Positions 19,176 through 26,684 of a stretch of 64,000 bases of DNA are shown piece after piece. The notes beneath the pieces are model-generated. The model was not told the origin of the DNA, did not search any database, and saw only the letters and a list, made by a program, of their open reading frames with translations. The stretch comes from G965215145 sp965215145. GTDB lineage: Bacteria > Bacteroidota > Rhodothermia > Rhodothermales > JANQRZ01. The stretch is from NCBI GenBank assembly GCA_965215145.1, contig OZ244038.1, positions 2,976,001 to 3,040,000 on the forward strand, written 5' to 3'. Position 1 is the first letter of the stretch; each line of letters starts with the position of its first letter. A program made the position numbers and the translations under genes.

Positions 19176-20090
19176 CTATTCCCGCTCCTCGATGCTTTTC
19201 TTTAGGAGGCCCTGCTTCTTAAAGTAGATCATCGTCGTGTCGAGCGTGCCGTGGCGCATCCGCTGCTTGACCTCCTCGACGGGCATCCCCTCGTTGAGCC
19301 AGATGAGGGCGGCCGTGTGGGTGAGGCTGTGAGGCGTCACACCGGGGCGCTTGAGGCCGGCAGTCTTCAGGAGCGCGTTGATCCGGCTCCGCACGCTGCG
19401 GGTGTTGAGGCGCTCGCCGCCGGAGCGGTGGCCGTGGCTGACGAATAACGGATCCTCCGGCCGGAAGCGCCCGCGCGCGTCGAGGTAGAGCCGGACGGCG
19501 TCCATCACGGCGGGGTCCACCGGCACCTGCTGGTCTTTGACGGTGCGGCCCTTCCCCTGCACCCGGAGGTACCACCCGAGCAGGGTCTGCTCGAGGTCCT
19601 GCACGTCGGCGCGGACGAGCTCGATCTCGGAGAGCCCGGCGTAGAGCATGCAGAAGACGGCGGCCCGGTCGCGGAGCTCGATGGGTCTGCCGGTCTGGAG
19701 CACGTCGAGCAGCCGCTCGACCTCGGGCTCGGTGAGGACGCGGCGGGTGTGGTCGCTGGGGCGGCGGTTGCCCTTGACGGTGCGGGCGGGGTTCTCCTCC
19801 AAGAGCCCGACATCCACGAGGTACTGGCAGAACCGGCGGAGCCCGGTGAGGTAGGTCGAGACGGAGACCTGGCTGAGCTCGCGCTCCTCCATGAGGTAGC
19901 GCTTGTAGTCCTCGATGTCCTCGGTGCGGAAGCGGAAGCGGGCCTTGCGCGGGGCGTAGTACCGCTCGAACTCGTTGAGCGTACGGCGGTAGGTGCCGGC
20001 CGTCTCGGGGCTCTTGTCCTTGAGGTACTCGCGGACGAACCCGGTGAGGCGGGCGTCGAGCTCGGTGAGGGAGAGGCGGAGGTCGTTCAC
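19176..20090 (-). CDS. Tyrosine recombinase (XerC/D-like) with altered catalytic residues
   Basis: 304 residues, the usual Xer length, with an N-terminal SAM-like core-binding domain and C-terminal catalytic domain. Start is the GTG at 20090, 25 nt after a TACCTTGC box. Conserved features are QGKGRTVKDQQVPV (Lys180), H254, the MRHGTLDTT histidine (H280) and the presumed nucleophile Y289. The Arg I position (normally GLRxsEL) is Ser154 in YAGLSEIELV, and Arg II (normally HxLRHT) is Thr257 in HSLTHTAA. Catalysis may be impaired or may work differently. IntDOT also lacks Arg I, but loss of both is unusual. Confidence 0.85.
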   Translation of the reverse strand: MNDLRLSLTELDARLTGFVREYLKDKSPETAGTYRRTLNEFERYYAPRKARFRFRTEDIEDYKRYLMEERELSQVSVSTYLTGLRRFCQYLVDVGLLEENPARTVKGNRRPSDHTRRVLTEPEVERLLDVLQTGRPIELRDRAAVFCMLYAGLSEIELVRADVQDLEQTLLGWYLRVQGKGRTVKDQQVPVDPAVMDAVRLYLDARGRFRPEDPLFVSHGHRSGGERLNTRSVRSRINALLKTAGLKRPGVTPHSLTHTAALIWLNEGMPVEEVKQRMRHGTLDTTMIYFKKQGLLKKSIEERE

Positions 20091-20114
20091 GGTCCGATAA
20101 CGGCTATCGAGGGC

Positions 20115-20122
20115 GCAAGGTA
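20115..20122 (-). promoter_or_regulatory. Putative -7 box for the recombinase gene
   Basis: TACCTTGC on the minus strand ends 25 nt before the GTG start at 20090. Confidence 0.45.
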
Positions 20123-20235
20123 GCCGCGCCGCCGCCGTGGAGCAAGCGGCCGTCGATATTCTGCGGGAGCGGCCCGGCGGATCTTCGCTCCGGGTTCGGC
20201 TTTATGAGCGCCAAGCCCCTCACCCCTCCCCGACC

Positions 20236-20610
20236 ATGTCCGACCGCCTCTCCCCCGCTCAGCCGCTCTCCCGTCGCGCCTTCCTCGGCCGTTTCGCCGC
20301 CCTCGGAGGCATCGCTGTCTTCGCCGGCTGCGGCGGCGACGCCGAGGCTCCTACCGTGGCCGTTGGCGACGGCGAATATCCTGTCGTCGAGGCCGCGGCC
20401 TGCGAGGGCTATGACGCCACCGTGGACGAGCAGTCCCGCACGATGAGGACCAACCTGAACTACGCGGACGCCTCGGAGACCGAGGGGCAGTACTGCGGCA
20501 ACTGCCAGCTCAAGCAGGACTACGCGGCGGACGCCTCGTGCCTCGGCTGCCAGCTCTTCGCCGGCCCGGTCTCGCCCGGCGGGTGGTGCATGTCGTGGGT
20601 CGCAGCGTAG
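20236..20610 (+). CDS. High-potential iron-sulfur protein (HiPIP) with Tat signal
   Basis: 124 residues. The N-terminus has a twin-arginine motif (LSRRAFLGRF) and a lipobox-like FAGC, suggesting Tat export with possible lipid anchoring. The HiPIP cluster motif is YCGNCQLKQ...GCQLFAGPVSPGGWCMSW, with cluster Cys at 87, 90, 105 and 118 plus an extra Cys at 102. HiPIPs are periplasmic one-electron carriers between the bc1/ACIII complex and terminal oxidases or reaction centres. ATG 20236 is preferred because the Tat motif follows directly. The last 91 nt overlap the toxin gene on the other strand. Confidence 0.92.
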   Translation: MSDRLSPAQPLSRRAFLGRFAALGGIAVFAGCGGDAEAPTVAVGDGEYPVVEAAACEGYDATVDEQSRTMRTNLNYADASETEGQYCGNCQLKQDYAADASCLGCQLFAGPVSPGGWCMSWVAA

Positions 20611-20894
20611 GCCCCCTTAGCGCGGTTCAAGCCCCTCATCTCCACCTCAGCCTGTCCTCCCGAATCGCTGACGATGTGGAAGATCCGGTAGCCCCTGTAG
20701 ATCACCTCACGCAGAGCCGCGTCCTCGATCTCCGGCACCGCGCGACCTGAGTTGGGAAACGTCTCCAGCCGCTTGACAGCGGCGAACGCGCCATCCACGA
20801 AGGCCTGCGCATAGGCCGGAGCTTCGCGGGCGAGGTAATCGCCGATGGCTTCGAGGTCGGCCAGCGCTTGAGGAGACCAGATTACTCGTGCCAC
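20520..20894 (-). CDS. ParE/RelE-family toxin with C-terminal extension
   Basis: 124 residues from a GTG that overlaps the antitoxin end. The core (SPQALADLEAIGDYLAREAPAYAQ, RLETFPNSGRAVPEIEDAALREVIYRGYRIFHIV) parallels the toxin at 3832-4134. The family usually ends near residue 95-100. Here the tail GAYAATHDMHHPPGETGP... is read from the antisense of the HiPIP coding region and looks like a readthrough extension after the original C-terminus was lost. Toxicity is therefore uncertain. Confidence 0.82.
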   Translation of the reverse strand: MARVIWSPQALADLEAIGDYLAREAPAYAQAFVDGAFAAVKRLETFPNSGRAVPEIEDAALREVIYRGYRIFHIVSDSGGQAEVEMRGLNRAKGAYAATHDMHHPPGETGPAKSWQPRHEASAA

Positions 20895-21073
20895 CGCTTC
20901 ATCTGGCGCTGCGCCTCGTCGTGCGGGATGCCCTCGCCTGCGGCGATCTGCTGCCGCCCCCGCTCGATCTTCTGGAGCATGTAGATCCGCTCCATCACCT
21001 CCTCGAAGGTGATGTCACTTGGCATCTCCTCCACAGCGCGAAGGACGCGGTCGCGGACAGTCGTTTCAGACAT
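20882..21073 (-). CDS. Antitoxin partner of the second ParE-type toxin
   Basis: 63 residues, 13-nt overlap with the toxin. It has the same helical layout as the antitoxin at 4136-4339: RVLRAVEEMPSDITFEEVMERIYMLQKIERGRQQIAAGE, where KIE-R/Q-G is shared. It probably binds and neutralises the toxin and represses the operon. No known DNA-binding fold was recognised. Confidence 0.75.
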   Translation of the reverse strand: MSETTVRDRVLRAVEEMPSDITFEEVMERIYMLQKIERGRQQIAAGEGIPHDEAQRQMKRWHE

Positions 21074-21208
21074 GGCAAGGGGAGCTAGCTAGGCACCGGA
21101 GTAGTACGCAAAGTGGGCGGTGCGTTCCCCCAACACTCTAAACAGACGACCGGGCGAACTCAAGACGCCCCTTCGTCGGCGCGCAGCGGCAAGTTGTATT
21201 GTGTGGCC

Positions 21209-21565
21209 TCAATCGAAGGTTCTGAGCACTACGAGCGGCTCCTTCCTGCCCCATTTCCAGCGTGTGGCGAGGTAACAATATTCGTCCGGGAAGTCTTTCA
21301 AGTAGAACCCCTCGTCCTCAGGGTTGGCGAGGTGCGGCTGGGCTTCCGACTTCCAGAAGTTAAACGTCTCCGACTGCGGGACCCAGCGAAGAGGGAGACC
21401 GACGTTGGCGACTACGAACTGGACCGGCCCGAGACGGAGCAAACCACGTATAGCGGACTCACTAAGGTCCGCTTCACGTTCGGTTGCGACGACCTCGCCT
21501 GCTACGTCCCAGACCTCGGGAAGCGGGAGGCGAATGACTTGCCGAACGAAGCCTGTCTCAGGCAC
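21209..21565 (-). CDS. Hypothetical protein (118 aa)
   Basis: The minus-strand frame from a GTG at 21565 is rich in aromatic residues and reads like a folded protein: PVQFVVANVGLPLRWVP, FNFWKSEAQPHL, EGFYLKDFPDEYCYLATRWKWGRKEPLVVL. It lies 24 nt downstream of the E2 gene. Base composition looks less GC-rich than E2. The opposite-strand frame is open too but has no comparable features. No family was recognised. Confidence 0.55.
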   Translation of the reverse strand: MPETGFVRQVIRLPLPEVWDVAGEVVATEREADLSESAIRGLLRLGPVQFVVANVGLPLRWVPQSETFNFWKSEAQPHLANPEDEGFYLKDFPDEYCYLATRWKWGRKEPLVVLRTFD

Positions 21566-21588
21566 GATGGGGTGCGGGATAGCCCCGA

Positions 21589-23484
21589 CTAGACGGCCTC
21601 GTCCGGGTCGAGGCCCTCGAGGATCTGCTTGAACGTCTGGAGGTAGCTCGCCCCCATCGCGCCGTCGATGATGCGGTGGTCGTAGGAGAGCGAGACGTAC
21701 ATCATGTGCCGCACGACGATGGCGTCGCCGAGCTCGGGGTGCTCGACCACGACGGGGCGCTTCTGGATGGCGCCGGGCGAGAGGATCGCCACCTGCGGCT
21801 GGTTGATGATGGGCGTCCCCATCAGCGAGCCGAGGCTGCCGACGTTGGTGACGGTGAACGTCCCGCCCTGGAGCTCGTCCGGCATGAGCTGCTTGCTGCG
21901 GGCCCGCTCGGCGAGGTCGGAGACCGAATGGGCGAGGCCGACGAGGTTCTTCTGCCCGGCGTCGCGGACGACGGGGACGAGGAGCCCCTTCTGCCCGATC
22001 GCCACGGCGATGCCGACGTGGTAGTCCTTCTTGACGAGGATCCGCTTGCCCTCGACGGAGGCGTTCATCAGCGGGTGCGCCCGCAGCGCCTCGACGGCGG
22101 CGCGGACGAAGAACGGGGTGTACGTCAGCTTCGTCCCCTCGCGCTCCTGGAACGCCCGCTTCTGCCGCTCGCGGAGCCGGACGAGGTTGGTGACGTCGAT
22201 CTCGTTGAAGGAGGTGACGTGGGCGCTCGTGGCCTTCGAGCGCGTCATGTGCTCGGCGATGAGCTGCCGCATCCGGTCCATTTCGATCACCTCGACCCGC
22301 TCGCCGGCGGCGTCGGTGCCGGGGTGGCTGGCGGCGCGGGCGGCCTGCGGGCGCGGCATCGCGGGGGCCGCGCGCTCGGCGGGCTGCGCGGGGCGGGCGG
22401 GCGCCTGCCGCTGCGCCGGCTGCGCGCCGCGGTCGTCGAGGTAGGCCAGCACGTCCTTTTTCGTGACCCGGCCCTCGGCGCCGGTGCCGGCGATGGCTTC
22501 GAGCTCGGCCTGTGAGATCCCCTCGGCCGAGGCGATGGAGCGGACGAGCGGGGAGTAGAACCGGCCGTCGGAGCCGCGGCGCTGGAGCGGGCCGCCGGGG
22601 GCGGGGGCACCCGCTGGGGCGTCGGCGCGGACCTCGGCCTGGGCAGGCTCGGCGAGGGGACTGCCATCGCCCTGCATCGCCTCGCCGGCCATGCCGTAGC
22701 TCTTCTCCGGCGGCGCCGGCGCGTCGCCCGTGCCACCGTCCGACGACGGAGTAGACGCCGGTGCGCTCGGCGCGGCTCCGACCGAGACGCCCTCGCCCGA
22801 GGCGATCACGGCGATGGGCGTGCCGACGTCCACCGTGTCCCCCTCCTGGACGAGGACCTCCGCGAGGACGCCCTTCGCCGGGCTTGGCACCTCGGAGTCT
22901 ACCTTGTCCGTCGAGATCTCCAGGAGCGTCTCGTCCAGCTCGACCTCGTCGCCGACGGCCTTCGCCCAGGAGAGGACCGTCCCCTCCATCACGCTCTCCC
23001 CCATCTTCGGCATCACGACCTCCGTGCGCTCGCCGCCGCTGACGGCCGCGCCGCCGCCGGAGCCGTCCCCCCCAGCAGCCTCCTCGGCGGGCTGGATCGC
23101 GGGCGCGGCCGGCTTCGCCTTCGGCTCGGGCTGCGCCTCTTCGATGGCCTCCTCGGCGTCGGCGCCCGACTCGGCCGCTTCTGTCTGCTCCTCCACGCCT
23201 TCGCTCGGCGCCCCCCCACCGTCGCCGCCGACGGCCGCGTTCACGTCCGTCTCGATCCGCGCGATGGGGGTCCCGACATCTACCGTGTCGCCCTCTGCGA
23301 CGAGGACCTCCGCGAGGCGCCCGGCCGACGGACTCGGCACCTCGGAGTCCACCTTGTCCGTCGAGATCTCCAGCAGCGTCTCGTCGAGCTCGACCTCGTC
23401 GCCCACCTGCTTTTTCCATTCGAGGACGGTGCCTTCCATGACGCTCTCGCCCATCTTGGGCATAACGACGTCTACGCGGGCCAT
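21589..23484 (-). CDS. 2-oxoacid dehydrogenase E2 (dihydrolipoamide acyltransferase), two lipoyl domains
   Basis: 631 residues. Two lipoyl domains (about 1-75 and 135-210) each carry EISTDKVDSEVPSP, with Lys44 the first lipoylation site. Pro/Ala-rich linkers separate them from the E1/E3-binding domain (YSPLVRSIASAEGIS...GRVTKKDVLAYL) and the CoA-dependent catalytic domain ending SYDHRIIDGAMGASYLQTF. It is the core of a pyruvate, 2-oxoglutarate or branched-chain complex. The E1 and E3 genes are not in the window, so substrate is undecided. A TATATTTCC box lies 38 nt before the start. Confidence 0.9.
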   Translation of the reverse strand: MARVDVVMPKMGESVMEGTVLEWKKQVGDEVELDETLLEISTDKVDSEVPSPSAGRLAEVLVAEGDTVDVGTPIARIETDVNAAVGGDGGGAPSEGVEEQTEAAESGADAEEAIEEAQPEPKAKPAAPAIQPAEEAAGGDGSGGGAAVSGGERTEVVMPKMGESVMEGTVLSWAKAVGDEVELDETLLEISTDKVDSEVPSPAKGVLAEVLVQEGDTVDVGTPIAVIASGEGVSVGAAPSAPASTPSSDGGTGDAPAPPEKSYGMAGEAMQGDGSPLAEPAQAEVRADAPAGAPAPGGPLQRRGSDGRFYSPLVRSIASAEGISQAELEAIAGTGAEGRVTKKDVLAYLDDRGAQPAQRQAPARPAQPAERAAPAMPRPQAARAASHPGTDAAGERVEVIEMDRMRQLIAEHMTRSKATSAHVTSFNEIDVTNLVRLRERQKRAFQEREGTKLTYTPFFVRAAVEALRAHPLMNASVEGKRILVKKDYHVGIAVAIGQKGLLVPVVRDAGQKNLVGLAHSVSDLAERARSKQLMPDELQGGTFTVTNVGSLGSLMGTPIINQPQVAILSPGAIQKRPVVVEHPELGDAIVVRHMMYVSLSYDHRIIDGAMGASYLQTFKQILEGLDPDEAV

Positions 23485-23521
23485 GTGCGGGGGAGTTGGA
23501 GCGAGGGGGAGAGGAGAAGGG

Positions 23522-23530
23522 GGAAATATA
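23522..23530 (-). promoter_or_regulatory. Putative -7 box for the E2 gene
   Basis: TATATTTCC on the minus strand is followed by a pyrimidine-rich leader to the ATG at 23484. Confidence 0.45.
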
Positions 23531-23571
23531 CGCCGCCCCCTACGGGGGCTGGTCGGGGAGGGCGCAGCCGA

Positions 23572-24252
23572 CTACCGTGCGGAGGCCAGCCCCTCATCGA
23601 GCCGCCGGAGGAGGTCCGCGGCGTCGGCGAAGGCGGCGCGGGCGCCGGCCTCCCGCAGCGCGCCCTCGTCCCAGACCCACGTCGCCACGCCGAGCCCGGC
23701 GACGCCGGCCCGCTCACACGCCTCGAAGTCGTAGACCGTGTCCCCCACCATCGCCGCCGCGCCGGACTCGACGCCGAGCTTGTCGAGGGCGGCGCGGACG
23801 ACGTCGGGGGCGGGCTTCGAGGCGTCCACGTCGCTGGCCGTCGTGACCACGTCCACGGCGTCGCGGAGGTCGGAGCCGACGCTCTTGAAGATGGCGTCGA
23901 GGTCGTCGTCCTCGGAGGAGGTGACGAGGGCGATGCGGAGGCCGCGCTCGCGGAGCGCCCGCAGTAGCGCGGGCACACCGCCGAACAACTCGAACGTGTT
24001 CTCCTTTGCGAGCACGTCGCGGAAGAGGCCCTTCGCGCGGTCGCGGAGGGCGTCGCCGTCCTTCCGTTCTCCCTCCTCCCCGATCAGCGCCGGGACGAGC
24101 TTGTCCCCGCCCTTCCCGACCTGCCGGTTGATCTCGCCCTCGGTCACGTCGTAGCCCCATTCGGCGAAGGCGCGGCGGAAGCCCTCGACGTGGAAGCGGT
24201 TGGTGTCGACGAGGGTGCCGTCGAGGTCGAGCAGGATGGCAGAGAGGGGCAT
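23572..24252 (-). CDS. HAD-superfamily hydrolase, phosphoglycolate phosphatase-like
   Basis: 226 residues from ATG 24252 (MPLSAILLDLDGTLVDTN). HAD motif I is DLDGTLVD, motif II VTSSEDD, motif III KPAPDVV and motif IV MVGDTVYDFEA. The helical cap between motifs I and II is subclass I, as in Gph/beta-phosphoglucomutase. It hydrolyses a small phosphate ester; substrate unknown. The start was chosen at the conserved beginning of motif I, ignoring a long upstream in-frame extension. Confidence 0.88.
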   Translation of the reverse strand: MPLSAILLDLDGTLVDTNRFHVEGFRRAFAEWGYDVTEGEINRQVGKGGDKLVPALIGEEGERKDGDALRDRAKGLFRDVLAKENTFELFGGVPALLRALRERGLRIALVTSSEDDDLDAIFKSVGSDLRDAVDVVTTASDVDASKPAPDVVRAALDKLGVESGAAAMVGDTVYDFEACERAGVAGLGVATWVWDEGALREAGARAAFADAADLLRRLDEGLASAR

Positions 24253-24284
24253 CGGAGAGGAGGAGCCTGAGGGTGGAGACGTAG

Positions 24285-24305
24285 GGGCGCGGCGGTGCCG
24301 CGCCC
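24285..24305. repeat. GTAGGGGCG-type palindrome
   Basis: GGGCGCGGC and GCCGCGCCC flank a 3-nt loop, preceded by GTAG. It lies between the divergent HAD and esterase genes and belongs to family B. Confidence 0.65.
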
Positions 24306-24373
24306 TCAGCCAGGAGGGCGCCGTCGGAACCGGCGGGGCGGAGCGGTGATCCGGCCAGGCGTGAGAGCCTCCG

Positions 24374-24380
24374 TACCTTC
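24374..24380 (+). promoter_or_regulatory. Putative -7 box for the esterase gene
   Basis: TACCTTC lies 33 nt before the ATG at 24407. Confidence 0.5.
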
Positions 24381-24406
24381 CTACTCTCTCACCGGCTGCG
24401 TCCCTG

Positions 24407-25966
24407 ATGGCCCGATCCCTCCCGCTCGCCCTTCTCCTGCTCGCCGCCCTGGGGGCCGCGGCGCAGGACGGGGCGCTCCCGTTCACGGCGTTCCACCAGT
24501 TCACCGATAGCCTCGACGCCATCGCGGCGATCCCCGACGCCGACGACCGCGAGGTCGCCCTCGACGCGCTCTGGGCTGACCTCGTCGCCGCCGAGCAGGT
24601 GCCGTTCCGGCTGGCCGACTCGGTGGCATTCCTCCACCGCAGCACCGCGAGCAGCGTCGCCGTCGCGGGGGACCACAACGGGTGGAATCCGGGTGCCGGC
24701 CCGATGAGCCAGCTCGAAGGGACCGACCTGTGGCGCCGCGTCCACCGGTTCCCGGAGGCCGCGCGGATCGACTACAAGCTCGTCCGCGGCAGCACCTGGA
24801 TCCTCGACCCCGCGAACCCGCACGTGCAGTGGAGCGGGTTCGGGCCGAATTCGGAGCTCAGGATGCCCGCGTGGGTCTTCCCCGAAGAGACCGTCCGGGG
24901 CGACGGGGTCCCCGAGGGGGATCATTCCAGCGACCTCAGCCTCGAGAGCACGCGGCTCGGCTACACCGTCCGCTACCGGGTCTACACCCCGATGGGCTAC
25001 GACGAGGACGGCCTCACTGACCTCCCCGTGCTCTACGTCACCGACGGGCACGAGTACGCCGACGACCGGCTGGGCGCTGCGCGGATCGTGCTCGACAACC
25101 TCATCGCCGACGAGCGCGCCGAGCCGACCATCGCGGTGTTCATCGACCCTCGGGTGAACGGACAGAACCTCCGCGCCGAGCAGTACGTCCAGAACCCCGA
25201 CTTCGCGGCGTTCGTGGCCGAGGAGCTGGTCCCGGAGATCGACGCGGCGTACCGGACGCGGGCGAGCCGCGACGGCCGGGTGATCCTCGGGACCTCGCTC
25301 GGCGGGGTGTTCTCGACGTACCTCGGCCTCCGGCACCCGGACGTGTTCGGCAAGCTGGCGATCCAGTCCCCGGCGTACTGGGTGACGGAGAACGCAGAGT
25401 GGTGGAGCGGCCCATCGCTGTTCGAGACCGTCGGGAGCGCGGAGGACGGCATCTTCGAGGTCGTGATGACGACGGGGACGATCAACGATGGCGAGCACCG
25501 CGCGCGGCGGATGCGGGACACGTTGCTCGCCCACGGCCACGCCGTCGCCTACCGCGAGGTGCCGGAGGGGCACTCGTGGGGGAACTGGCGCGCGCTGATC
25601 GACGAGGTGCTGGTGCACCTCCTCCCCGGCCCGAACGCCACCGCTGCCGAGCCCGACGCCTCCGGCGCGGTGGAACCGCTCCGCTCCGCAAGCGGGGTCT
25701 TCGACCTCGATGCCTTCCCGAACCCGGCCGGTGGCCTCGCCGGGGACCGCCTCACGCTGCGGTTCGCACTCGACCGCCCCGCGCCCGTCCGGCTCGACGT
25801 GCTCGACCTCGCGGGGCGGCGGGTGCGCGGCGTCCTCGACCGGCTGCTGCCGACGGGCGAGCACGCCGCGACGGTGGACACGGCCGGCCTCGCCCCCGGC
25901 GCCTACGTCGTCCGGCTCCGCACCAATGCGGGGTCGGCCGCCCGCCTCGTCGCCGTTGTCTGGTGA
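24407..25966 (+). CDS. Secreted Fes/esterase-D-like hydrolase with T9SS tail
   Basis: 519 residues: signal peptide ending AAAQ, an N-terminal E-set/CBM48-like domain (SVAVAGDHNGWNPG...), then an alpha/beta-hydrolase of the enterochelin-esterase type. The nucleophile elbow is GTSLGGV and the catalytic His is in PEGHSWGNWR; RYRVYTPMGYDEDG and PVLYVTDGHEY are also typical. The C-terminal tail (AFPNPAGGLAG...LDLAGRRVRGVL...GAYVVRLR) is a T9SS sorting domain. Substrate could be a siderophore, feruloyl or acetyl ester. The stop overlaps the next start (GTGA). Confidence 0.87.
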   Translation: MARSLPLALLLLAALGAAAQDGALPFTAFHQFTDSLDAIAAIPDADDREVALDALWADLVAAEQVPFRLADSVAFLHRSTASSVAVAGDHNGWNPGAGPMSQLEGTDLWRRVHRFPEAARIDYKLVRGSTWILDPANPHVQWSGFGPNSELRMPAWVFPEETVRGDGVPEGDHSSDLSLESTRLGYTVRYRVYTPMGYDEDGLTDLPVLYVTDGHEYADDRLGAARIVLDNLIADERAEPTIAVFIDPRVNGQNLRAEQYVQNPDFAAFVAEELVPEIDAAYRTRASRDGRVILGTSLGGVFSTYLGLRHPDVFGKLAIQSPAYWVTENAEWWSGPSLFETVGSAEDGIFEVVMTTGTINDGEHRARRMRDTLLAHGHAVAYREVPEGHSWGNWRALIDEVLVHLLPGPNATAAEPDASGAVEPLRSASGVFDLDAFPNPAGGLAGDRLTLRFALDRPAPVRLDVLDLAGRRVRGVLDRLLPTGEHAATVDTAGLAPGAYVVRLRTNAGSAARLVAVVW

Positions 25967-26684
25967 AGGTGGGGGCGCCCGTTCCGGCCGAGACCGACTG
26001 GTCGCACCCGTTCGGCTACGGCCTCCTCCCCGATCTCCCGCCGGCCGTGCCCCGGCGCGGCGGCGCGTTCCGGCGGTGGCTCGGCACGGCGGTGCTGCGG
26101 GGGCTGGGGTGGCGCCTCGTCGGCCCGTTCCCGGATGTCCCGAAGGTCGTCGTTGCCGGCGCGTACCACACCTCGAACTGGGACGGCGTCGTCGGCCTCG
26201 CGGCGGTCCTCGCGCTCCGGCTCGACATGGGCGTGCTGGCGCGTCGCTGTTCCGCTGGCCGCTAGGGCCGTTCCTCCGATGGATCGGCGTGATCCCCGTG
26301 GAGCGCGGGGCGCGCGGCGGCGTGGTCGGGCAGATGGTGCGGCGGTTCGAGGCTGAGGACGCCTTCGTGCTCGGCGTGGCACCCGAGGGGACGCGACGGC
26401 CAGTGGAGGCGTGGCGGACGGGGTTCTACCGGATCGCCGAGGGGGCCGGCGTCCCCATCGCCCTCGTCGCGCTCGACTTCGGGCGGAAGGAGATCCGCAT
26501 GGGGCCGACATTCTTCCCCTCCAGCGACCCCGCCGCCGACTTCGCGCGGATGGAGACGTTCTTCGCCACCTCGACGCCGAAACGGCCGGGGAACGCCGGG
26601 GCGCTCACGCAGCCGTTGACCGCACGAGGCCCCCGGCGTAACGCCGAGGGCCTCCCAGTTGCCTCAGGCAGAGACTCCCGCTAG
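25963..26684 (+). pseudogene. Frameshifted PlsC-type acyltransferase
   Basis: Starts at a GTG overlapping the esterase stop. The first frame gives the acyl-acceptor motif YHTSNWDGVVGLAAVLALRLDMGVL and stops soon after as RRCSAGR. The second frame resumes exactly with SLFRWPLGPFLRWIGVIPVERG and VAPEGTRRPVEAWRTGFYRIA, the next conserved blocks of 1-acylglycerol-3-phosphate acyltransferase-like proteins. The junction is at about 26235-26255, where LGKASLFRW would be expected. A base loss or sequencing error explains it. The TAG stop shares CTAG with the convergent FG-GAP gene. Confidence 0.82.
26626..26654. terminator. Hairpin near the end of the acyltransferase gene
   Basis: GAGGCCCCCGGCG and CGCCGAGGGCCTC flank a TAA loop, one mismatch in 13 bp. 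It lies within the last codons of the plus-strand gene and 27 nt before the convergent stops, so it could end transcription from the left. Confidence 0.6.

Noticed and set aside
21113..21592. Plus-strand 159-aa ORF opposite the 118-aa gene
   Set aside because: Its sequence lacks recognisable structure, whereas the minus frame has aromatic-rich segments typical of a folded protein and follows E2 in the same direction.
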